Origin: Streptomyces sp. NBC_00341
GTDB taxonomy: Bacteria; Actinomycetota; Actinomycetes; Streptomycetales; Streptomycetaceae
Length of the DNA: 64,000 bases
NCBI RefSeq assembly: GCF_041435055.1
Contig: NZ_CP108002.1
Location: forward strand, 7,750,001 to 7,814,000
Reading direction: 5' to 3'
Part shown: positions 50,224 through 59,201 of the stretch, piece by piece
How positions within the stretch are numbered: position 1 is the first letter of the stretch
How the letters are laid out: each line of letters begins with the position of its first letter
Position numbers and translations under genes: made by a program
The notes under the pieces: model-generated
The model's database searches: none
Told to the model about the DNA's origin: nothing
What the model saw: only the letters and a program-made list of their open reading frames with translations

Positions 50224-51855
50224 TCACATCCCGGCGCGCACCTCATCCGCCGTGGTGTCCCGGAGCTCGCCGTCGAGCAGCAGCCAGCGCGTGATTCCGA
50301 GCGACTCCAGGAACGGCACGTCGTGACTCGCCACGATGAGCGCTCCCTCGTACGCGTCCAGCGCAGCCGTCAGCCGGCGCACGCTCGCCAGGTCCAGGCT
50401 GTTCGTCGGTTCGTCCAGCATCAGCAGCTGAGGTGCCGGTTCCGCGAGCAGCAGCGCGGCCAGAGCGGCACGGAACCGCTCCCCGCCCGACAGCGTTCCC
50501 GCGGGCCGGTCAGAGCGTGCCCCCTTGAACAGAAAGCGTGCCAGCCTCGCCCTGATGGCGTTGTCCGTGGCATCCGGTGCGAACCGCGCCACGTTCTCCA
50601 CCACGCTCAGTCCGTCGTCGAGCACGTCCAGCCGCTGCGGCAGGAACCGCGTCGGGACCTCCACCGCGGCCTCTCCGGACACCGGCGCCAGCTCACCGAC
50701 GAGCGTCCGCAGCAGCGTGGTCTTGCCCGCTCCGTTACGCCCCACCAGCGCGATGCGCTCCGGACCGCGCACCTCGAACGAGCCCTGGACCCGGGCCCCG
50801 TAAGCCAGTTCCAGATCGCGCAGCACCAGCACGCCACGGCCCGGATGGACCTTGGTGTGCGGGAGCTCGACCCGGATCTCGTCGTCGTCGCGCACCGCCT
50901 CCTCCGCGGCGTCCAGGCGCTCCCTCGCCTCGGCCAGCCGCTCGGTGTGCATGATGCGGTGCTTGCCCGCGGACTCCTGCGCGGCGCGCTTGCGGGCACC
51001 CATGACGATCTTCGGCTCGCGCTTCTGGTCGTTCATCTTCTGCCCGTAGCGCTTGCGTCGGGCCAGCTTGACGTGAGCGTCCGCGAGTTCGCGCTTCTGC
51101 CGGTGCACATCGGCCTCCGCGACCCGCACCATGCGCTCCGCGGCCTCCTGTTCCACGGCGAGCGCCTCCTCGTACGCCGAGAGGTTTCCGCCGTACCAGG
51201 TGACCTCCGAACCCCGCAGGTCCGCGATCTGATCGACGCGGTCCAGGAGTTCCCGGTCGTGACTGACGACGACCAGGACCCCGCTCCACGCCTCGACCGC
51301 GGCGTACAGGCGCTGCCGGGCGTACAGGTCCAGGTTGTTCGTCGGCTCGTCGAGCAACAGCACGTCCGGCCGGGCCAGCAGCAGCGCGGCCAGCCGCAGC
51401 AGCACGCACTCCCCGCCGGACACCTCACCGATGGTCCGGTCGAGCCCGATGTGTCCGAGGCCGAGCTGGTCGAGCGTGGCGCGGGCCCGTTCCTCCACGT
51501 CCCAGTCGTCGCCGACGGCCGCGAACCGCTCCTCGCCGACGTCGCCCGCCTCGATGGCGTGCAGCGCCTCACGGGCCCCGGCGATGCCCAGGGCCGCGTC
51601 GACCCGCAGAGCGGTGTCCAGGACCAGGTTCTGCGGCAGGTACCCGACCTCGCCCGTGGCCCTGATCCGGCCCCCGGCCGGGACGAGGTCACCGGCGATC
51701 AGCCGCAGCAGGGTCGACTTGCCGGCGCCGTTGACGCCGATGAGACCCGTACGGCCGGGCCCCACGGTCAGGTGGAAGTCGTCGAACACCTCGCTGCCGT
51801 CGGGCCAGGCGAAGGACAGCGACGAGCAGGTGATGTGTGCGAGCGGAGCTGACAT
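50224..51855 (-). CDS. ABC-F subfamily ATPase (ribosome-protection type)
   Basis: 543 residues, two ABC domains and no membrane segment. NBD1: GVNGAGKST, VSGGECVLLRLA, LLLDEPTNNLDL. NBD2: GRNGAGKTTLLR, LSGGERFRAALAALL, LMLDEPTNSLDL. The linker between them (about 230-320) is charged and helical (RQKRELADAHVKLARRKRYGQ). ABC-F proteins bind the ribosomal E site and displace antibiotics or rescue translation. The leader upstream has a candidate regulatory structure. Confidence 0.94.
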   Translation of the reverse strand: MSAPLAHITCSSLSFAWPDGSEVFDDFHLTVGPGRTGLIGVNGAGKSTLLRLIAGDLVPAGGRIRATGEVGYLPQNLVLDTALRVDAALGIAGAREALHAIEAGDVGEERFAAVGDDWDVEERARATLDQLGLGHIGLDRTIGEVSGGECVLLRLAALLLARPDVLLLDEPTNNLDLYARQRLYAAVEAWSGVLVVVSHDRELLDRVDQIADLRGSEVTWYGGNLSAYEEALAVEQEAAERMVRVAEADVHRQKRELADAHVKLARRKRYGQKMNDQKREPKIVMGARKRAAQESAGKHRIMHTERLAEARERLDAAEEAVRDDDEIRVELPHTKVHPGRGVLVLRDLELAYGARVQGSFEVRGPERIALVGRNGAGKTTLLRTLVGELAPVSGEAAVEVPTRFLPQRLDVLDDGLSVVENVARFAPDATDNAIRARLARFLFKGARSDRPAGTLSGGERFRAALAALLLAEPAPQLLMLDEPTNSLDLASVRRLTAALDAYEGALIVASHDVPFLESLGITRWLLLDGELRDTTADEVRAGM

Positions 51856-51897
51856 CAGGGAATCTCCCGGTTGCGAGGAAGGTCAGGGGCAACGGGA

Positions 51898-52042
51898 TGA
51901 GACACCGGTCACTGGCGTTCCACGGAAGGTTCCGGGGGTGTGGAGGAAAGCCCTGGTCACGGAGGACGGCTCGAAGAGCTGAGGTCACACTCGGGCACGC
52001 GGGCATGTACGGACATGGCACGGCGTGCGACACGGTGTCTCA
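51898..52042 (-). promoter_or_regulatory. Candidate attenuator leader of the ABC-F gene
   Basis: In the mRNA sense, TGAGACACCG (52042-52033) can pair with CGGTGTCTCA (51907-51898) over 10 bp, or its 5' part can fold locally as GACAC-C-GTGTC. The two folds exclude each other. The 3' arm ends 42 nt before the ABC-F start. A 19-codon ORF lies between the arms (51957-52016). Confidence 0.4.
51957..52016 (-). CDS. Possible 19-residue leader peptide
   Basis: ATG at 52016, TGA at 51957-51959, encoding MSVHARVPEC followed by DLSSSSRPP. No Shine-Dalgarno sequence is visible, so it may be chance. The place between two pairing arms before an ABC-F gene fits leader-peptide attenuation. Confidence 0.25.
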   Translation of the reverse strand: MSVHARVPECDLSSSSRPP

Positions 52043-52145
52043 AGACCTCAGACGAGCAACGTCCTACTCCGATCGGCGACGACAAGGACACCGCAGACGC
52101 TACGCCCGGCCCGGGGGACCGGCAAACGAATTACCGGCGGCCGAG

Positions 52146-52562
52146 TCAGCAGGAGCCGTCGAGCAGATCCGTCAGGCTCCGGTCCAGGTCCAGGAACCGG
52201 TGCTCCCCGCCGACGGGCACCAGCTGCTGGGTCCGCCGCAGGAACCGGCGCAGCTCCGCGGTACGCACGTGCACCATCGCGATGCCCTCCGCGGCGTGGA
52301 ACTCCAGCACCGTACGGTCGTACCCGAAGGGCCTGATCCGTACGTCACCCACGCCCGCCGGTACGTCCATGCCCTCCGCGAGCAGCTCCCGGGAGAACTC
52401 CCAGGACACCTCGGTGCCCTCCAGCGTCGCGGGTGCGGGGAAGGCCATGCGGATCGCGAAGGGGTCCGTGCGGGCGTAACTCAGGACGGCGGGAAGCGTC
52501 TCCATCTGCGGAGCGGACGCCACCATGCGGGCCTGTACGGACTGCTCGATAACGATGGACAA
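52146..52562 (-). CDS. SsgA-like sporulation/cell-division protein (SALP)
   Basis: 138 residues from a TTG at 52562, preceded by GAGGGAGCAGG; a longer frame to 52604 has no site. Family features: VIEQSVQARMVASAP, YARTDPFAIRMAFPAP, VSWEFSRELLAEGMDVPAGVGDVRIRP and EHRFLDLDRSLTDLL. SALPs help place septa and remodel wall peptidoglycan during sporulation; they exist only in sporulating actinomycetes. Its N-terminus is most like what I recall of SsgD, but subtype is not certain. Confidence 0.88.
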   Translation of the reverse strand: MSIVIEQSVQARMVASAPQMETLPAVLSYARTDPFAIRMAFPAPATLEGTEVSWEFSRELLAEGMDVPAGVGDVRIRPFGYDRTVLEFHAAEGIAMVHVRTAELRRFLRRTQQLVPVGGEHRFLDLDRSLTDLLDGSC

Positions 52563-52703
52563 GACCTGCTCCCTCTCACGACCGGATGAACGGGTTCCCG
52601 GCACTGATACAGACGACGGATGCCGCCGATCCGTGCACCGGGGGACCGCGTGAGCTGCGTCACCGCCCGCCGCCCACCGTTCACCTGACCCCGAGCGGCG
52701 CGA

Positions 52704-52997
52704 TCACACCTGCTGACGGTGGGGCGCGAGGGCGTCCGATGTCCTGGTCGCGAGGAACTCCGTGATCCGGTACACGCAGACACCGTGCACGGCGAACGGA
52801 TCGGTCGCCGCGAGCCGCTCGATCTCGGCCCGGTCCTCCCCGACCGCGAGAATCACTCCGCCGTCCCGCGGGTTCTTGCGCCCGGAGGCGATGAACACCC
52901 CGGCCGCGTACTGCGTGTCGAGCCAGCCGGCATGATCCTTCATCAGCGCGTCGACACGGTCCAGCGGGGCGGCGTAGGAAAGCTCGAGTACGAACAT
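52704..52997 (-). CDS. YciI-like (YCII domain) protein
   Basis: 97 residues. YCII pattern: FVLELSYAAPLDRVDALMKDHAGWL, FIASGRKNPRDGGVILAVGE and DPFAVHGVCVYRITEFLATR. The His and Asp of the putative active site (DHAGW, DPF) are present. Ferredoxin-like fold, function unknown. Confidence 0.88.
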   Translation of the reverse strand: MFVLELSYAAPLDRVDALMKDHAGWLDTQYAAGVFIASGRKNPRDGGVILAVGEDRAEIERLAATDPFAVHGVCVYRITEFLATRTSDALAPHRQQV

Positions 52998-53095
52998 GAT
53001 CTCCAGGCTACGGGAGCGGCGGGGTGGCTACGGCAGGTCAGGTACCCCTCCCCTCGGCCGTCATGCGCCGGGCAGCTCCTAAACTGGTCGGCACC

Positions 53096-53773
53096 ATGAC
53101 ACGTCTTGAGATGCCCGCCGACGAGGCCGCAGCCCGCGCCCTCCAGGACTCCCTGCGCGCCCGGGTGGTGCTCGACGAACCGGGGCCGCCGCCCGGCACC
53201 GGCCGGGTGACCGGTGTCGACGTCGCCTACGACGACGAGCGCGATGTCGTCGTGGCCGCGGCCGTCGTGCTCGACGCGGCCACCCTGGACGTGGTGGCCG
53301 AGTCCACCGCCGCCGGCCGGGTCACCTTTCCGTACGTGCCCGGACTCCTGGCCTTCCGCGAGATCCCCACGGTGCTGTCCGCGCTGGAGTCCCTGCCGGT
53401 CGACCCGGGCCTCGTCGTCTGCGACGGGTACGGGCAGGCCCACCCGCGCCGCTTCGGGCTCGCCAGTCATCTGGGGGTGCTCACCGGGCTGCCGGTCATC
53501 GGCGTGGCGAAGAACCCGTTCACCTTCTCGTACGAACAGCCGGGACCGCGTCGCGGCGACTGCTCGCCGCTGCTCGACGGGGACGAGGAGGTGGGCCGGG
53601 CGCTGCGCACCCAGGACGGCACCAAACCGGTGTTCGTCTCCGTCGGCCACCGCACCGGCCTCGACAACGCCTGCGCGCACACCCTGCTGCTCGCCCGGGA
53701 CTTCCGCCAGCCCGAGACCACCCGCCGGGCGGACGCGCTCTGCCGGCGGGCACTGCGCGAGGCGACCGGCTGA
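53096..53773 (+). CDS. nfi: Endonuclease V (deoxyinosine 3' endonuclease)
   Basis: 225 residues from the ATG at 53096. Catalytic Asp in VTGVDVAYDD, the DGYGQAHPRRFGLASHLGV block, IGVAKNPF, and VGHRTGLDNA near the C-terminus are all EndoV motifs. It nicks DNA 3' of deaminated adenine for repair. Normal length. Confidence 0.93.
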   Translation: MTRLEMPADEAAARALQDSLRARVVLDEPGPPPGTGRVTGVDVAYDDERDVVVAAAVVLDAATLDVVAESTAAGRVTFPYVPGLLAFREIPTVLSALESLPVDPGLVVCDGYGQAHPRRFGLASHLGVLTGLPVIGVAKNPFTFSYEQPGPRRGDCSPLLDGDEEVGRALRTQDGTKPVFVSVGHRTGLDNACAHTLLLARDFRQPETTRRADALCRRALREATG

Positions 53774-53852
53774 GGGCGGTGCGGGCGGCGGCGAGGGCGT
53801 CTGAGTATCCGTACGGATAGCGTTCGACGATCATGGTCGGCACTCTGGACAC

Positions 53853-53996
53853 ATGAACGTACCTCGCACACCCACCCGAACCGCACCCCTTCATCCCATC
53901 CGGCGCCGAGCCGAGGCGGGCATGCTGATCGGGGGTGCGGTGGCGTTCGTCTGGGCCGGGGCGATGCTCTACACACTCGCCTCCTGGATCTTCTAG
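53853..53996 (+). CDS. 47-residue single-span membrane protein
   Basis: An ATG-to-TAG frame encoding a basic start (PIRRRAEAG) and one hydrophobic helix (MLIGGAVAFVWAGAMLYTLA) ending SWIF. Codon third positions are GC-biased. No known family. Short, so moderate confidence. Convergent with the next gene. Confidence 0.6.
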   Translation: MNVPRTPTRTAPLHPIRRRAEAGMLIGGAVAFVWAGAMLYTLASWIF

Positions 53997-54024
53997 TGCT
54001 GCCCCTCCCGGCCGCCGCGGCGCG

Positions 54025-55215
54025 TCAGCGGACCGCCGCCACCCGGAAGCGCAGACCGGACGCCCGGAGACGTTCCCCCAGCGCGTCGCCCATCGCGACG
54101 GCCGTCGTGACCTGCCCCGACACCGCCGGCAGCTCGTCCAGCGCCAGACACAGCGAGGCCTCCGCGAGCATCCGGGCCGTCTCCCCGTAGCCCGGATCAC
54201 CGCCCGACACCTCGGTGAACACCCGGCGGCCGCCGCCCTCGCCGACGAACCGGACCGTGAACCAGCTGCGGTGCCTGCGCTCCGCGTCCGGGCCCGCGCC
54301 GGGCTCGTACCGGCTCATCAGCCAGGCCCGCGCGGCCGGGACCTGCGCCGCGCCCAGCAGGGCGCCCATCGCAGCCGTGCCGCCCAGGGCCACCGGGAGG
54401 TGCTTGACCGAGGCGTAGTGGCGGTAGCGGAAGTCGGGGCCGTAGCGGGGCAGGGCGCTGGCGGAGCGCTTCACGAGCTGCCCGTCGATCGTCGGCAGCG
54501 GTAGCGCCCAGGTGCCGGTCTCCGTGCTGAAGCGCGGTCCGCCGAGCGGTGCGCTGGCGCGGCGGCCGACCAGGCGCGGCTCGTGCAGCCGGCGCTCCCG
54601 CGCGGCGCGCACCATCTGGGGACCGCGGCTCATCGTGTTGAGCGCGGAGGCGAACGTACCGCCGGAGAAGGCCGCGTTGCTGCGGACGAAACCGTCGATG
54701 CGCAGGGGCACGCCCTCGGGCAGCTGCTGGACCGTGAAGTACACGCCGAGGTCGTGCGGTACGGAGTCGAAGCCGCACGCGTGCACGATCCGGGCGCCGG
54801 TCTCGCGCGCCCGTGTGTCGTGCTCCAGGTAGACCCGGTCGATGAACTCCGGCTCGCCGGAGAGGTCCGTGTAGTCCGTCCCCGCCTCCGCGCAGGCCGC
54901 GACCAGCTTCTCGCCGTACCAGATGTACGGGCCGACCGTCGTGGCCACCACATGGGTGGACTCGGCCAGTTCGCGCAGCGATCCGGTGTCGTCCGCGTCG
55001 GCGTGCAGCAGGGGGATGTCCGCGCAGGCGGGATCGAGGGAGGTGAGGTGATTGCGCAACTGCTCCAGTTTGGCGCGATTGCGACCGGCCAGGGCCCACC
55101 GGCAGCCCTCCGGCGCGTGTGAGGCCAGGTATTCGGCGGTGAGGACTCCCACGAATCCCGTGGCGCCGAAGAGGACTACGTCATAGGGGCGTTGTGCCCC
55201 GCTCTGCCTGTTCAC
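54025..55215 (-). CDS. Saccharopine-dehydrogenase-like / trans-acting enoyl-reductase family protein
   Basis: 396 residues. N-terminal Rossmann fold (YDVVLFGATGFVGVLTAEYLA, WALAGRNRAKLEQL), then TVGPYIWYGEKLVAACAEAGTDYTDLSGEPEF and HACGFDSVPHDLG, which are the signature of the actinobacterial family including the mycobacterial trans-acting enoyl reductase. It would act with NAD(P)H on a lipid or polyketide-like substrate; the substrate here is unknown. Confidence 0.9.
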   Translation of the reverse strand: MNRQSGAQRPYDVVLFGATGFVGVLTAEYLASHAPEGCRWALAGRNRAKLEQLRNHLTSLDPACADIPLLHADADDTGSLRELAESTHVVATTVGPYIWYGEKLVAACAEAGTDYTDLSGEPEFIDRVYLEHDTRARETGARIVHACGFDSVPHDLGVYFTVQQLPEGVPLRIDGFVRSNAAFSGGTFASALNTMSRGPQMVRAARERRLHEPRLVGRRASAPLGGPRFSTETGTWALPLPTIDGQLVKRSASALPRYGPDFRYRHYASVKHLPVALGGTAAMGALLGAAQVPAARAWLMSRYEPGAGPDAERRHRSWFTVRFVGEGGGRRVFTEVSGGDPGYGETARMLAEASLCLALDELPAVSGQVTTAVAMGDALGERLRASGLRFRVAAVR

Positions 55216-55328
55216 GAGTGCCTCCGCACGGGCCGGCGCCGATGTAGCAGCCAGAGGTTAGCCGAGGCGGACGTGGCGGTGTGCGGCCGGGAGGGATTCG
55301 TGGTGGAAGATCGGCCGAAAAGAACTAA

Positions 55329-55488
55329 AGAGGGTCCGGCAATTGGGGGGCGGGTGAAGGAGCGGGGCCGGGTGCGTGCAGCCGCAAGGCGGAGGATCGA
55401 GGCAACGCGGAGCGTTGTTGATTGACGGCAACGCCGCAGATGGGCGTGCTCGGCCCCGCGACGCCGCCCCCCAATTGCCGGACCCTCT
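55329..55488. repeat. 160-bp structured element with 25-bp terminal inverted repeats (MITE-like)
   Basis: The left end (55329-55353) and right end (55464-55488) are perfect inverted copies of 25 bp, beginning AGAGGGTCCGGCAATTGG. Inside, GCGGGGCCG (55362-55370) pairs with CGGCCCCGC (55451-55459). The core has three small hairpins: CCGC-AAG-GCGG, CAACGC-GGA-GCGTTG and GGC-AAC-GCC. It has no open frame of its own. A clear target duplication is not seen (at most AA). It could be a non-autonomous mobile element or a structured RNA/terminator. Confidence 0.75.
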
Positions 55489-55581
55489 AAGCGCTTGCTC
55501 GGCCGAAAGGGTTGTGCGGAGCGCGGTCCGTTCTTAGCATCATCGGTGTTACATCAGTTGTGTCATACCGCTGGGGGCTTG

Positions 55582-56742
55582 ATGGCAACAGCAGGGAACG
55601 GTGCGCACGGCCCCCGGGGCCCGCTCGCCGGAGTACGGGTGGTCGAGCTGGCGGGCATCGGGCCCGGTCCGTTCGCCGCGATGCTCCTGGCCGATCTGGG
55701 CGCCGACGTGGTGCGGGTCGACCGGCCCGGCGGCGCCGGGCTCGGCATCGATCCGGCCCACGACCTCACCAACCGCAACAAGCGCTCCGTCCTCGTCGAC
55801 CTCAAGGCCGAGAGCGGCCCGGACACGGTCCTGGACCTGGCCGGACGCGCCGACATCCTGATCGAGGGCTACCGGCCGGGCGTCGCGGAGCGGCTGGGGG
55901 TCGGCCCCGACGCCTGCCTGGCGCGCAATCCACGCCTCGTCTACGGGCGGATGACAGGCTGGGGCCAGGACGGTCCGCTGGCCGAGCGGGCCGGGCACGA
56001 CATCGCCTACATCGCCCTCACCGGCACCCTCTCCATGATCGGGAAGCCGGACGAGCCGCCCACCGTCCCGGCCAACCTGCTCGGGGACTACGCGGGCGGC
56101 TCGCTGTACCTCGTCGTCGGCGTCCTCGCCGCCCTCCAGCACGCCCGCACCCCCGGCGGCTCGGGCCAGGTCGTGGACGCGGCGATCGTCGACGGCACCG
56201 CCCATCTCGCCATGATGATCCACGGGATGCTCGCGGCCGGCGGCTGGCAGGACCGGCGCGGCTCCAACCTGCTGGACGGCGGCTGCCCGTTCTACGGCTC
56301 GTACGAGACCGCCGACGGCGAGTACATGGCGGTCGGCCCGCTGGAGCAGCGGTTCTACGCCGAGTTCACCGAGCTCCTCGGCATCGCGGAGACGGCGCCG
56401 GACCGCGGCGACATCTCCCGCTGGGACGAACTGCGCGAGGTCGTCGCCGCCCGCTTCCGTACCCGCACCCGCGCCGAGTGGACCGAGGTGTTCACCGGCT
56501 CCGACGCCTGCGTGGCGCCCGTCCTCTCGCTCCGCGAGGCACCGCACCACCCGCACCTCGCCGCCCGCGCCACCTTCGTCGAGCACGGCGGACTCACCCA
56601 GCCCGCGCCCGCGCCCCGGTTCTCGGCCACGCCCGCCGCCGTGCACAGCGGCCCGGCCCTGCCGGGCGCCGACACGGAGGCCGTCGCCGCCGACTGGGAC
56701 GTACCGGCCCTGCGGACCACCCGGAAGGACACCACCGACTGA
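55582..56742 (+). CDS. CaiB/BaiF-type CoA transferase or alpha-methylacyl-CoA racemase
   Basis: 386 residues from the ATG at 55582. Family III CoA-transferase features: [65 protein letters not shown] with the catalytic Asp, and [14 protein letters not shown]. The HDIAY/ALTGTL sequence is more like AMACR racemases, which invert the 2-methyl group for beta-oxidation of branched or sterol side chains. Its stop overlaps the next ATG. Confidence 0.9.
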   Translation: MATAGNGAHGPRGPLAGVRVVELAGIGPGPFAAMLLADLGADVVRVDRPGGAGLGIDPAHDLTNRNKRSVLVDLKAESGPDTVLDLAGRADILIEGYRPGVAERLGVGPDACLARNPRLVYGRMTGWGQDGPLAERAGHDIAYIALTGTLSMIGKPDEPPTVPANLLGDYAGGSLYLVVGVLAALQHARTPGGSGQVVDAAIVDGTAHLAMMIHGMLAAGGWQDRRGSNLLDGGCPFYGSYETADGEYMAVGPLEQRFYAEFTELLGIAETAPDRGDISRWDELREVVAARFRTRTRAEWTEVFTGSDACVAPVLSLREAPHHPHLAARATFVEHGGLTQPAPAPRFSATPAAVHSGPALPGADTEAVAADWDVPALRTTRKDTTD

Positions 56743-57884
56743 TGCAGCGGCAGATCTTCACCGAAGAGCACGACGCGTTCCGCGAGGCCGTCCGCACCTT
56801 CCTGGCCAAGGAGGTCCTCCCGCACTACGAGCAGTGGGAGAAGGACGGCATCGTCTCGCGCGAGGCCTGGCGCGCGGCCGGCCGGCAGGGACTCCTCGGC
56901 CTCGCGGTGCCCGAGGAGTACGGCGGCGGCGGCAACACCGACTTCCGCTTCAGCGCCGTGCTCGCAGAGGAGTTCACCCGCGCCGGCGCCCCCGGGCTCG
57001 CGCTCGGCCTGCACAACGACATCATCGGCCCCTACCTCACCGGCCTCGGCACCGAGGAGCAGAAGCGGCGCTGGCTGCCCGGCTTCTGCAGCGGCGAGAT
57101 CATCACCGCCATCGCCATGACCGAACCGGGCGCGGGATCCGACCTCCAGGGCATCCGCACCACGGCAGAGGACAAGGGCGACCACTGGCTGCTCAACGGC
57201 TCCAAGACCTTCATCTCCAACGGCATCCTGGCCGACCTGGTCGTCGTCGTGGCGAAGACCACCCCGGAGGGCGGCGCGAAGGGGCTCTCGCTGATAGTCG
57301 TCGAGCGCGGTACGGAGGGCTTCGAGCGCGGCCGCAACCTCGACAAGATCGGCCAGAAGTCCCAGGACACCGCCGAGCTGTTCTTCAACGACGTCCGCGT
57401 GCCCAAGGAGAACCTCCTCGGCGAGCCGGACGGCGCCTTCATCCACCTGATGACCAACCTGGCCCAGGAGCGGATGGGCATCGCGGTCGCCGGCATCGCC
57501 GCGGCCGAGCACCTGCTGGAGATCACCACCGAGTACGTCAAGGAGCGAGAGGCCTTCGGGCGGCCGCTCTCCAAGCTCCAGCACATCCGGTTCGAGATCG
57601 CGGAGATGGCCACCGAGTGCGCCGTCACCCGCGCCTTCCTCGACCGGTGCATCGTCGAGCACTCGGAGGGGACACTCGACGCCGTGCACGCCTCGATGGC
57701 CAAGTGGTGGGCCACCGAACTCCAGAAGCGGGTGGCCGACCGCTGCCTCCAGTTGCACGGAGGCTACGGCTACATGACGGAGTACCGGGTGGCCAAGGCG
57801 TTCACCGACGGCCGCATCCAGACCATCTACGGCGGAACGACCGAGATCATGAAGGAGATCATCGGCCGCTCGCTGCTCGCCTGA
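56742..57884 (+). CDS. Acyl-CoA dehydrogenase
   Basis: 380 residues. [50 protein letters not shown], and [17 protein letters not shown]...[11 protein letters not shown] with the catalytic Glu near the GGYGYM/YGGTTE block. FAD-dependent alpha,beta oxidation of acyl-CoA. Translationally coupled to the CoA transferase; a thiolase and FadB-type enzyme follow. Confidence 0.94.
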   Translation: MQRQIFTEEHDAFREAVRTFLAKEVLPHYEQWEKDGIVSREAWRAAGRQGLLGLAVPEEYGGGGNTDFRFSAVLAEEFTRAGAPGLALGLHNDIIGPYLTGLGTEEQKRRWLPGFCSGEIITAIAMTEPGAGSDLQGIRTTAEDKGDHWLLNGSKTFISNGILADLVVVVAKTTPEGGAKGLSLIVVERGTEGFERGRNLDKIGQKSQDTAELFFNDVRVPKENLLGEPDGAFIHLMTNLAQERMGIAVAGIAAAEHLLEITTEYVKEREAFGRPLSKLQHIRFEIAEMATECAVTRAFLDRCIVEHSEGTLDAVHASMAKWWATELQKRVADRCLQLHGGYGYMTEYRVAKAFTDGRIQTIYGGTTEIMKEIIGRSLLA

Positions 57885-57955
57885 TCCGGCCCGGTCGAAA
57901 CGAAAAGACCCGACCCCCTCACCGGGCCGAAAACCACCCCCGAAAGGCAGCTGTC

Positions 57956-59170
<1,215 letters not shown>

Positions 59171-59201
59171 CCGTTCCCCTTCCTACGGAGAAGACAGACA
59201 C

